A stretch of DNA of 64,000 bases from Oasisia sp. SBJ-2009 (GCA_964017155.1 OZ024867.1:9689525-9753524); one strand, 5' to 3'. Shown: positions 11,478 through 20,636, numbered from the stretch's first letter. The notes: generated by a model from the letters alone, not told the origin. Program-made: numbers and translations.

Positions 11478-11691
11478 TTCTTATACTACTCACCGTAGTC
11501 AAGGAAGCTGGGCAATTCCATTTCATATTAGATTCCGCAAGTGGTGCAAATCTTCACAAAAGTGATATTACATTGAAGCAATGCATATATTGAGAAAAAC
11601 TAATCCAGGAATGTTGCTGTGTCGGCCCACTTATTAATGGTATATGGCCAGCACCGGTAGCCATAACTACCCACAATGCATTGCCGATATG

Positions 11692-11845
11692 TTAACCCTT
11701 CAAGTTAAATGTGTTTCAAAAGTATCCTCCAGAGAGCGCCTCTGGAATAGATAAAACTCGGATGCTAATATCTACGGCCGTGTTTGGCCGACTTGAGGAG
11801 TAGACATGTGGCCGTGTATGGCCGACTTGAGGTCTAAAGGGTTAA
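11692..11845. mobile_element. Candidate piggyBac-type MITE (TTAA-flanked)
   Basis: TTAACCCTTcaag at 11692 faces tctAAAGGGTTAA ending at 11845, giving short inverted ends CCCTT/AAGGG between TTAA sites, as in piggyBac-like elements. The 154-bp interior contains two direct copies of a ggccgtgt-tggccgacttgagg motif and no gene. The inverted ends are short, so this is tentative. Confidence 0.4.
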
Positions 11846-11882
11846 TGTTTAAAACTAACATGTATGTCCCATATTTATATAT

Positions 11883-12628
11883 GTGTACAAGAAGTGTACA
11901 ACTTATCCAGGACAATGTCCAAGATTCATTTGCAATTACTTGCTTTTATGCTAATATGATGTGTGGACTGTACTTGCTTGCAAGAAATGAATGACTAGCA
12001 AATAAGGCCATAAAGAGTCAGTAGTTAACCACTGTGAATTGCTGAAATTGCTAGTTATTTAATGTCAAAGACTTAAATGTATACCCACATTTGTAGGCTT
12101 TGGCAATAGTGTGCGATTTGGTGTGAAATGTGGAGATACAGAAATGGAACCCGAGAGAGGTGATTATATATAACAGTTTACAGTTAATGTGTACGAGAAG
12201 TGTACAAATCATCCAGGACAATATTCAAGACTCATTTGCAACCACTTGCTTTTATGCTAATATGATGTGTGGCATGTGGACTGTACTTGCTTGCAAGAAA
12301 TGAATGACTAGCAAATAAGGCCATAAAGAGTCAGTAGTTAACCATTGTGTGAATTGCTGAAATTGCAAGTTATTTAATGTCAAAGAATTAAATGTATACC
12401 CACATTTGTAGGCTTTGGCAGCAGTGTGCGATCTGGTGTGCAATGCAAAGATGCATAAATGGAACCCGAGAGAGGTGATTATATATATAACAGTTTACAG
12501 TTTATGCGTCCTAGAAGTGTACAGATCATCCAGTACAATGTCCAAGACTCATTTGCAATCACTTGCTTTTATGATAATATGATGTGTGGGCTGTGGACTG
12601 TACTTGCTTGCAAGAAATGAATGACTAG
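11883..12628. repeat. Three-copy ~310-bp tandem repeat
   Basis: Units start with the gtgtacAAGAAGTGTACA-type sequence at 11883, 12189 and 12506 (periods 306 and 317 bp). The third is cut off at 12628. Units diverge by small indels and an ATATAT tract. No coding potential is seen. Confidence 0.93.
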
Positions 12629-12631
12629 CAG

Positions 12632-13030
12632 GGTGCTCAACCAGCAGATGTGTCTTGGAATGCACCTTTCAAAAATCTATTGAGAGCAAAGTGGAAGTTA
12701 TGGAGACAAACATATGAGAGAACCCCCATGGGTAATCTCAAAGTGGCTTCCAGGCAGGATGTCATCAACTGGATTTCACACGCATAGCAAGGTGTGAGTG
12801 AAGAGGTCATTGTGCATTCATTCAAGGCCACTGGAATTTCTTCAGCCCTTGATGGATCTGAAGATCATCTCCTGAGCAACAACAATATGGCAGCAGGTCT
12901 TAATGCAGTTGACAGACAACAACATGCCAGAGATAAGGTGGCCGATCTTCTCTTCGATTCAGAAGATGATGATACTGAAGATGATTTCCGTGGCTTTAGT
13001 GATGTGTCTGAATCAAATGATGATCAGTAA
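12632..13030 (+). pseudogene. pogo/Tigger-like DDE transposase, C-terminal fragment
   Basis: Reading from 12632 the frame gives AQPADVSWNAPFKNLLR, matching the conserved QPLDV..N..FK segment near the end of pogo/Tigger DDE transposases. It continues through VINWISHA, a TAG at 12785-12787 where a Trp codon TGG is likely, then VHSFKATGISSALDGSEDHLL, the usual C-terminal block. An acidic tail (DSEDDDTEDDF) ends at 13030. The fragment begins exactly where the third 310-bp unit stops, so its 5' part was lost there. Function is lost. Confidence 0.75.
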
Positions 13031-13545
13031 TTCTGAGCAAACTCTGAACAGGCCAACATGTCTTGTATATAAGCTTTGATGACATCAGAACATTGTTTAA
13101 ATAAATGATTGTTAATAAATGTGGTTTTTAAAAATGTTTTGTTGTGGAGAATTTGACTGCATGTTCCAGAATATAGTTATGACGTGGTAGTGTACATGTT
13201 AGCAACAGCACATGTTGTGATAACATCATGATAATTGTTGGCCTTGCCCTTGAGCTTGTGAAACAGGGCTGCAATCCATAAAAAATAGTGGTATTCAAAC
13301 TTTCTGGCCGAACATTCGTGTAAATGCCCACCCCCAATACCTCCCTATATCCAATATAAACACCCTGGGCATTTCCACGGGCGAATACGGTATGTGTTCT
13401 GAGAACGGTGTTGACGATCTAAACTATTAACGGAATAGCATTTATGAAAAAATCGTAACTTACAAAGTTTTGATACCATTTTTACGAAAAAAACTTTACT
13501 AAGAAATTCATATGTTGTTCAGGAATACCGCCCCTGGAGATCACC
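13031..13545. other. Spacer, no gene seen
   Basis: Non-coding sequence following the pogo remnant. It recurs with small indels at 32309-32795. It may include the 3' flank of the pogo element, but I could not find its terminal repeat. Confidence 0.6.
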
Positions 13546-13548
13546 AGG

Positions 13549-13700
13549 TGGATGATTGTTGCAGAAACTCTGTTTGCAAACATGGCTGCATAGCACACAC
13601 AGCCTTTCCTTTCTGCTGGTGGACAATTTCATGAAAGTCGTGAAGGAGATAATTTTATTATCAGACAGTGAAACTGCCAAGACATTTTCCGGAGGCCGAT
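13549..13700 (+). pseudogene. Diverged hAT-type fragment (middle part)
   Basis: The stretch reading VAETLFANM, then aatttcatgaaagtcgtgaagg and gaaactgccaagacattttccgg, aligns with residues ~100-140 of the BED/hAT protein at 19441-19932 (TETLFANLVAEHN, FMKVVKKMFLDSETAKKIS). It contains a TAG and frame changes. It lies upstream of its own N-terminal counterpart at 13969, so the two parts are in swapped order. Confidence 0.6.
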
Positions 13701-13968
13701 CAATTTGAGGTGTTAACTGTATGGAGGTCCACTATTAATTTGTTTAGGTTTTTGTAAGGTTTGTCGGTGTGTGATGGTTTACAGATTAATTGCTCAGCCA
13801 GTTTTAGATGTTTGCATTGTAAACTGTGGAGATCCACCATTGAGCATTTGAATTAGATGAGATTTATCACCTGGTCTTGAAATAGCAAATCACAACCATT
13901 CCATTGAAGCATTTGAATACTGTCCTACCTAAGCAAGCCGACGATCTGGGCTGACCATTGTACTGATC

Positions 13969-14340
13969 AATATGGCACCAAAGCATGAACGAAGATGGCA
14001 GCATCTGTTTTGAAGAAGAAATGCTGAGAAATATCTACGGGCGTGGGTCACCGATCTGGATTGGATAAGTACGAATTTCCCGGTTCGGGACAATAAAGTT
14101 TTATTGTATTGTATTGTATTGTATTGTATTGTATTGTATTGTATTGTATTGTATTGTATTGTATTGTATTGTATTGTATTGTATTGTATTGTATTGTATT
14201 GTATTGTAGTTGTACGTGACACACTATTGTCACAAGTATTTTGTCGCGTATACAATTCACAGTTTAGTGTTGCTGCAAGAAGCAAAAATGATGCAATTCG
14301 CCAGCGACAACATCCCCACATGTGAACCTTGATTGAGCGT
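13969..14340 (+). pseudogene. Diverged hAT/BED N-terminus split by a LINE tail
   Basis: Begins with a true ATG at 13972 (MAPKHERRW), corresponding to the GTG at the start of the 19441 paralogue. It reads VTDLDWIS up to 14073. After the insertion at 14074-14211 it resumes with CRVYNSQFSVAA, the BED-finger segment equivalent to SCVCNSYFSVAA. A TGA after HLF also breaks the frame. Removing the insertion and one 5-bp duplication restores alignment to the paralogue to within about 2 bp. Confidence 0.65.
14074..14211 (+). mobile_element. Minimal LINE 3'-tail insertion with (TATTG)n
   Basis: The 138-bp insert is AATTTCCCGGTTCGGGACAATAAAG, with a CCCG/CGGG hairpin, followed by about 21 TATTG units. 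This is the kind of 3' end seen in CR1/L2-type LINEs. It is bounded by GTACG at 14069-14073 and 14212-14216, a probable target-site duplication. Only the tail is present, so it is an extreme 5' truncation or a SINE using a LINE tail. Confidence 0.7.
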
Positions 14341-16160
14341 CAAGTGAACCATCGTGCCACTTCACTTTTTGTGGTAGTCACCAGCCCTTGTCGTGATTCT
14401 TAACAGATAGGGTGATGGAATAGATAAATCACGGGCAAACTAAATACAGTGAAACCTGTTAACCATGGATCCACCACGTACCACCCTTTTGGGTGTCTGT
14501 CAACCAAACCACAAATCAGCCAACCAAACCACAATGACAGCAGACCAACTCCATGTCTGTCCTCCAGTCAGGACAATTGTAGTGGAGTAGATGTCTTAGT
14601 GATTACTCAGAGCACTTATGACACAAGTGTTAGGGTAGTTACAACACCACACTTGGAGTTTGACCAGACAAGACACAGAGGTGTTAATCCCACCTTCAGC
14701 AGGTCCACTAGTGAGGACAATAACAATGGAGTAGGTGTCAAAGCAGACACTGTGTGTAGTACTGGGGCAAATGTCAAAGTAAACACAATAGCAGAAGCAT
14801 TTTGGACTACTGACCAACAATCACACCCAGGTGATTATGAGCCCTGGACATATCCAATAGCATTCTATTTTAACATCCACAAATATAATGCTATTTTATC
14901 CACACAGATAAAATAGCATTGTATGTCAATTTAAGATTCCATAAATACAGATGCGGCTTACGGATATGGCTGCAATTTGCGGATGTGTCAAGCGTCTTGA
15001 GTGATTCCATCATTGCGGAACGCAGTGCATTTAGCTCTAAGTCTGACAGCCCTGTAAGATGGGAGCACTGTAGGATTCCCTTATTATTAGCTTATTTTTA
15101 CAACCAACATTTCTAAGTGTCGAAGCTTGGGGACCAGCTCCTGCATAGGCATTAAGAGGCATGTACAAATATTGTAAAAGATACATGGAAGATTTTATTC
15201 TAATACTACATGACGCAAAGCCGAAGGCCAGGGTACCATTGGTGGGTTCATGACGTCATTAACAACAGAGTCACTGTGGTCTGTACAATCATAAGGTAGT
15301 CCATGAATTACAGCAGGATGAGAAGTTCTTCTACAACAGCTTCTAGGCCTACTTGAACTAGGCAGACGACACGTTTCAATCATTGATGACAGATACATAA
15401 TACTATTACCTTCCCCCCAATACCTTTCCGCCATTAAGAAAGTTGGGAAATCAAGTCAGTAATGAAGTCACTCTTGGAATTTCCTGTCTGAGTCATGTGC
15501 GGATGCATTTTGAATCACTACATGGAGTGATTCATTTGCCGCATTTGTATCCACACATTTGGAACCACTCCTATGTGTTCACATTGTAGCCATTTGTTGC
15601 CACACAGGCGCACACCACATGCCGCGTCCGCATGACGCATCCGTACGTATGGAATGTTAGCTTTGTATGTGTGATGGTGTGTCATGTGACTGGTTTCTTA
15701 AAGCAACTTTTTAAATGACACAGTTACTTACTTAGCGTCTTGTGTTTGCATAAACATAGTCAGAGTGAGGACCTCCACCAGTGTTAGTGAGGAAGACATT
15801 TGGGGAAGTAAGGCATAGCTTTATCTAGAGACCCAACCACCCATCATTTGGACAGGCAATTTCAACTATAGACGTGGGGGGGATTTAGGACAGGATACAA
15901 TCCACCACAATATGATAAGATCTGGGAGTTTGTATGACGGGTGTCACTGTGTCAGCTCTGCATGGTACATATCGAGTTCTGTATACCCCAGAAACAAATC
16001 CTTCCCGTACTGTGAATTCCTAACATTACTTGAGCATTTTCCAGACGCACAACGCTCAATAATACATGCATAATTCATGCATACTATTATGGAGGCGTAA
16101 TCCTAGAGATGTATGTTTAAAATAGTTAACATGGCACTGACCAAAACATTGTGACTGGCA
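14341..16160. other. Long gene-free stretch, mostly duplicated at 33.5-35.0 kb
   Basis: No supported gene. TACAGTGAAACC at 14446 resembles a pogo-type terminal repeat, but no partner was found. A palindrome lies at 14887-14920. The segment 15705-16160 is absent from the paralogue at 34971, where the two sides meet at the shared tetranucleotide CAAC, consistent with a microhomology deletion there. Confidence 0.6.
14887..14920. repeat. Perfect 14-bp inverted repeat, 6-nt loop
   Basis: aatgctattttatc (14887-14900), loop cacaca, gataaaatagcatt (14907-14920). Conserved at 34057-34090. Could be the centre of a small foldback element. Confidence 0.85.
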
Positions 16161-16230
16161 ACACTTGTATCCTGCATCAAGCCCTGAAGTACGGCATACA
16201 GTCGATTATAAGCAATCAAATGTGTAATCT

Positions 16231-16690
16231 ATTAAAGACACTTTTCCACTGCCTTTGATCAAAGAATGTACCGATAACTTGGCAGATAACCTGTGGTTTC
16301 ACACACTACACCCTGCAAGTGGCTATTGGGAAATCATGGTAGATGAACAAGACAGTCATAAGACAGCATTCCTTACCAAATGCAGTCTCTTTGAACATAT
16401 CAGAATGGCCCAGGGATTATAAAAACAATGCACCTGCCACATTCCAAAGGGTTATAAATCTTGTCCTACGCAGTCTCACATGCAACAAGGTACTGGTATA
16501 CCTAGATGACGTAATTGTATTAGGAAGGAGCTTTGAAGAGTCCCTCAAAAACTTGCAAGTCATTCTCTAGAGATTTGAGGCGAACAGTTTAAAACTGAAA
16601 CCAAAGAAATGTTACTAGTTTAGCAGAGATTTCCCTCCTTGAATGTATAGTGTCCCACAAGGATGTTTCCATCAATAATGATCGTATCAT
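16231..16690 (+). pseudogene. Ty3/gypsy reverse transcriptase remnant, copy 1
   Basis: Fragments of an RT palm domain: FPLPLIKECTDNLADNLWF, SGYWEIMVDEQDSHKTAF, HIRMAQGL, APATFQRV, and the catalytic VLVYLDDV at ~16495, followed by LKLKPKKCY. The frame shifts after MAQGL, and stops follow the catalytic block. About 150 codons of pol survive. No LTR, protease or integrase is seen. Confidence 0.82.
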
Positions 16691-16766
16691 GTGTACTAAT
16701 TTTTTTTAGGTCACAGCATCAGCCTTGGTTTCCAGAGGGCACAGTTGTAATATGCCGTGACTCAAC

Positions 16767-17099
16767 ATGGGCAACAACGAGGAACAAGAACACACTGGAA
16801 CAATCTCATATGTGAAACAGTGTGGAAGTCAGAGGCTTAATTGCAAGATGATATACCTGGGATGTTTCTGTGGTGGAGCCAGAGGTTTGCTTGGGGTGTT
16901 TATGTTGCACTACATTGATGGCATAGAACACCTCAGCAGCTTCAGGTCCATCCAAGTGAAAGTGTTGATATCCATGTTGTTAATTGGCGCCTTCTTTGTC
17001 ATCATTTGCCTTGTGGGCATACAGTACGTGGTTGACAAAAAGACAAAGCGCATCATCAAAGCAATGATACTCGTTTTCGCTGCAACAATGATCATTGAC
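16767..17099 (+). pseudogene. Four-TM-like protein, N-terminal part, interrupted by minisatellite (locus S1)
   Basis: Starts at ATG 16767. Predicted hydrophobic segments lie at about residues 29-49 (IYLGCFCGGARGLLGVFML), 67-88 (LISMLLIGAFFVIICLVGIQYV) and 95-112 (AMILVFAATMIID), separated by a basic loop DKKTKR. It reads directly into the 20-bp repeat at IIDTAVGG and stops at 17136-17138. Beyond the array the same protein appears to continue at 17722. This copy alone keeps the frame at GTGAAAGTG; the other three have lost one base there. I do not recognise the family. A tetraspan membrane protein of host or TE origin is the reading. Confidence 0.5.
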
Positions 17100-17721
17100 A
17101 CAGCTGTTGGGGGATTGACACAACTGTTGCAAGAATGAGACAGCAGCTGGAAGATTGACACAGCTGTTGGAGGATTGACACAGCTGTTGGAGGATTGACA
17201 CAGCTGTTGGAGGATTGACACAGCTGTTGGAGGATTGACACAGCTGTTGGAGGATTGACACAGCTGTTGGAGGATTGACACAGCTGTTGGAGGATTGACA
17301 TAGCTGTTGGAGGATTGACACAGCTGTTGGAGGATTGACACAGCTGTTGGAGGATTGACACAGCAGCTGGAAGATTGACACAGCTGTTGGAGGATTGACA
17401 CAGCTGTTGGAGGATTGACACAGCTGTTGGAGGATTGACACAGCTGTTGGAGGATTGACACAGCTGTTGGAGGATTGACATAGCTGTTGGAGGATTGACA
17501 CAGCTGTTGGAGGATTGACACAGCTGTTGGAGGATTGACACAGCTGTTGGAGGATTGACACAGCAGCTGGAAGATTGACACAGCTGTTGGAGGATTGACA
17601 CAGCTGTTGGAGGACTGACACAGCTTTTGGAGGATTGACACAGTTGATGGAGGATTAACACAGCTGTTGGAGGTTTGACACAGCTGTTGGAGGATTGACA
17701 CAGCTGTTGGAGGATTGACAC
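17100..17721. repeat. 20-bp minisatellite, locus S1 (~31 units)
   Basis: Consensus CTGTTGGAGGATTGACACAG. Variants include CAGCAGCTGGAAGATTGA (17361, 17561) and ATAGCTG (17301, 17481). Each standard unit contains the palindrome CAGCTG across the unit boundary. Confidence 0.99.
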
Positions 17722-17960
17722 AGGTGTTGGAGGTCTTGCAATTAGCTACAAAGCAAAGGTCAACGGAAACGCTGGAAATGCATAGAAGGATGCATTGAAC
17801 GAAAAGTTCTATGACTGGGACTATTCCTCAGACTACAGCTTACATTACTACGAACCTGCATTAGACTCATGCGTTGCGGCGATAATTATCTGAACAAGTG
17901 TCGCTCTTGTCATAGGTGTACAGTCGACAACAAGTGCGACACTTGTGCACAGTGGACTGA
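17722..17960 (+). pseudogene. Four-TM-like protein, C-terminal part (S1, type I flank)
   Basis: The frame GVGGLAISYKAKVNGNAGNA leads to a TAG, then FYDWDYSSDYSLHYY and a hydrophobic CVAAIII with a TGA in the middle. Continuing from the left part across the satellite (ATMIIDT / GVGGLAISY) makes a coherent third TM and an external loop. An overlapping +1 frame (17869-18180) holds CRSCHRC and CDTCAQW. Confidence 0.45.
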
Positions 17961-18137
17961 TAAAGTATGGGCTGGGATAGTGGAACGTTCCCAAGCCCGA
18001 CTTAACAGAAAACGCCACGTCATCTCCGAGACACAGGCGTCTGACAACCCGTCAACAACACTGATGCCTGCGCTGAGAGATGCGCACAGCCACAAGTGGG
18101 CTTGCCTACAGATATGTACCTTATCTAGCGACAGCTT

Positions 18138-18289
18138 ACTATCATTTTATTGTGTATTGACAACTGTAGGCCCTATATGATTCACCAATGTTTTTATTAC
18201 TGTCATTTTATGTGTGACTGAAGAAAAATTTCCATTTTTTAAATGGACAATAAAGGTTTTTGAATCTTTGAATCTTGAATCTGAATCTT
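18138..18289 (+). mobile_element. 152-bp LINE/SINE-like tail insertion (S1)
   Basis: Inserted between gacagctt and tcttggg, which are contiguous at 22831-22846, 47131-47142 and 60064-60074. The insert ends in AAATGGACAATAAAGG followed by degenerate (TTTGAATC)n, the form of a LINE 3' end. At most a 2-bp duplication (tt) flanks it. The same insert is present at S4, S5 and S7. Confidence 0.75.
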
Positions 18290-19437
18290 TCTTGGGTTCG
18301 TTCCCGTGCCATCCCTGGATATCGTCCAGAACCATAACCATAAGTCCATGTTGGAAGAAATTGTTAACCTTCTCCGCAAACAGCAGGTATTACCAACCGT
18401 CGTAAATAGCGCGACTATTTAATCTAGTAAATGAATGTCACTGTCAGTTTGTATTAATGTTTTGCCCACAAGATGGCACCACGCTATAATTGATTTCCCA
18501 CTGATACATGAATGGTGATCATGGACCAAAACCCAACAGGTTTTTGTGCAGGATCAAATTTTTCCGGTCCAAATAATCCTGGTTGCTGTCAGTGCACATG
18601 CCCATGCGTATGCACACTCACACGCAAACCTTAGTTTGGGCAAAATTAACCTAAATTATTAGCATTCTGTACCACTTTGCCCATCATTTTTCTAGGGGAA
18701 TGCTGCATATAATGCAATATTGTATGACTTAAGGTGTGTTCACACTGTTCAATCTGCTTTGAACGTTGAAAGCAGTTTGGTTGAAGAGACCAAACTGCCT
18801 AGTTTGAACACAGGATTGAACGCAAGCAGTGACGAATTCAACGGTTGCTTTCGACGTTGAAAGGAATAGAACATGTTCTATCTTTTTTCAAGATTGTTTT
18901 CAACCAGCGTCTTTTTGAATTAAGTGAACCAATCAAAATCACGCAATTCCAAGGATTATTAACCCACAATAGCATTGCTGAAGTTAAGCGATGAGCACAC
19001 AGCAGCATTTATAGAATGTTTCCACGGTTTTAACTGTTTGTGGAACATTTCACTTGAGTCATATCACAAGAAAGAAGTAAAAAGAGCTGTTCTTTGATCC
19101 ATTGCATTTTCGAATGGACACGAACCATGAGAAGGAAATGACAGGTGAGTTACAAATGTGACAGAGTCTGGTGAACTTACAGTTAACTCGTCTGAATTAT
19201 TAGTGCCTTTTTGAAATGGTTTTACCACCTTTTTAATGTGTATATGTTTGTAAATAAATACTCCGGTAATTCACGTGGTAATCAAAGTATTTTGAATTGC
19301 AAATTTATGTCGGTAACTATTTGTGTTGTTCCATGTTTATTTTTATGATACAATGAAAGTGAGCAGCATGCATATTAATTGGATGGAATTCATCATGTGA
19401 TCACAACCTGCGAACATATGAAACCACTACGCATATC
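18290..19437. other. Spacer between S1 and the hAT fragment
   Basis: No gene supported. GCAGTTTGGT (18769-18778) pairs with ACCAAACTGC seven bases later, a perfect 10-bp stem in a stretch rich in TTGAA that may be a MITE. At ~19112-19148 an ATG-led short frame (MDTNHEKEM) ends in ACAG|GTGAGT, a good splice donor, conserved in the three paralogous spacers; it may be a 5' exon of the hAT gene. Confidence 0.55.
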
Positions 19438-19440
19438 AAT

Positions 19441-19932
19441 GTGGCTCCAGTGAAGCCGTGTACAAAGCCAGAAGAAGAAATAAGCATTGAAGTTTATGCA
19501 GGGTGGGTTTCCGATCTGACCTGGATCAGCCGTAGCGACAGAGGAGTGTCACATGCTTTTAGCTGTGTATGCAATTCGTATTTCAGTGTTGCCGCGGGTG
19601 GAAAACATGACGCCTTTCGCCATGTTACAAGATCTCAGCACAGGGCTCTCAATCAAGCGGCCCAGAGAAACGACCGAGTGACATCGTTTTTTGTTAACCC
19701 GAAGGACCAGGAGATAACAAAGTGTGTCATTGTCACCGAGACTTTGTTCGCCAACTTGGTCGCTGAACACAACCTTTTCTTTCGGCTCGCGGATCACTTC
19801 ATGAAAGTCGTGAAGAAGATGTTCCTCGATAGCGAAACGGCAAAAAAGATCTCCTGCGGGTGTCAAAAGACTACAGTGATCGTAAAGAGTGCTACCGGTC
19901 TCCGACAAATATTGTTGTGTTTAGTAACTTAA
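19441..19932 (+). CDS. hAT-type BED-finger N-terminal fragment, copy 1 (open, no ATG)
   Basis: The 163-codon frame has the layout of the N-terminus of invertebrate hAT-like proteins: VSDLTWISRSDRG, a BED-like zinc finger SCVCNSYFSVAAGGKHDAFRHVTRSQH, then VTETLFANLVAEHNL and FLDSETAKKISCGCQKTT. BED fingers bind DNA. The usual CxxC has become S-C-V-C, so the first Cys appears displaced or lost. The frame starts with GTG where a diverged paralogue at 13972 has ATG, and stays open upstream without an ATG. It stops at 19930-19932 with no catalytic domain, so it is a fragment or a terminal exon. Confidence 0.6.
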   Translation: MAPVKPCTKPEEEISIEVYAGWVSDLTWISRSDRGVSHAFSCVCNSYFSVAAGGKHDAFRHVTRSQHRALNQAAQRNDRVTSFFVNPKDQEITKCVIVTETLFANLVAEHNLFFRLADHFMKVVKKMFLDSETAKKISCGCQKTTVIVKSATGLRQILLCLVT

Positions 19933-20636
19933 AAGCACTTGTCTTAAGTACAAATCAATATCTAGATAGTATAGCACACAAAGAACCGGACAACAGAAAC
20001 TTGAAAAATATATGATGAATTCAGCTACATAAACATTTGCATCTAAATCTGAGATCAAAATTTGTATTTCTCGCCTTCTTGGCCACGCCCAACCTGGACG
20101 TAAACAAACAATTAGGTTATCGACTGCACCATACTTAACGCTAATTACCTCGCAGGCGATCGAGATCACATAGCAAACACCTACCCACACATCTCACAGT
20201 AACGTAATATTGACAACGTACCCATCCCTTTTACTAACCAGGCTTTTACCAACGCTGAACTACATGATCTAGAGTCCCCCTAGATCGCTACGACTGCGAC
20301 CTCAAAGCCCGTCTTATCCTGCACAACTCAGTGTCATCCCTGCACCCCCACGCCGCTTGAACACTGTCTTATAGACACTCGAATCCTACATAAATGTTTT
20401 AGCCGCCTGCTATAACTGGATTTTACATATCTTAGCTTTTAGCACAACCCAATTTGTTTACCTTATTTATTATATATATTTTTTCTCATCAGTGTCGTTA
20501 CTTAAATTTTTAAACCACCTTCAATTTAGTTCTGATTAATAATAAATTTTATTTACTTTTGCTTTTAAGACAAATATAACTAGTTGTTTTCTAGACTTGT
20601 AATACAATTACATAATTATATTTTTTTATTTTTAAT
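19933..20636. other. Spacer leading into the LINE fragment
   Basis: No gene supported. AT-rich, ending just before ATG 20637. It may be the 5' untranslated part of the LINE. The paralogues at 39186, 44368 and 58516 carry a palindromic acccaggggggt insertion absent here at ~20580. Confidence 0.55.

Larger units (their letters stand above)
8366..11637. repeat. Tandem ~4.2 kb unit, copy 3 (deleted and truncated)
   Basis: Follows copies 1 and 2 up to about 11525 (ggcaattccatttca), then jumps to the sequence equivalent to 3523, so about 460 bp is missing. Homology ends at about 11637, where cggcccacttattaa joins unrelated sequence. The lost segment lies just upstream of the endonuclease gene. This copy marks the right edge of the array. 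Confidence 0.93.

Noticed and set aside
14104..14325. Plus-strand frame of 73 codons and minus frames rich in YNTIQ
   Set aside because: Translation of the (TATTG)n microsatellite. Only its last ~35 codons overlap the real hAT remnant.
14449..14916. 155-codon plus frame, also open in part at 33613-34044
   Set aside because: Starts at GTG, has no recognisable motif, and its C-terminus changes frame between the two copies.
15195..15434. 79-codon minus frame, also at 34457-34699
   Set aside because: No recognisable domain, and the ends differ between copies. Insufficient support.
17100..17721. Repeated TTGACA as bacterial -35 boxes
   Set aside because: Part of the repeat unit, with no -10 partner and a eukaryotic context.
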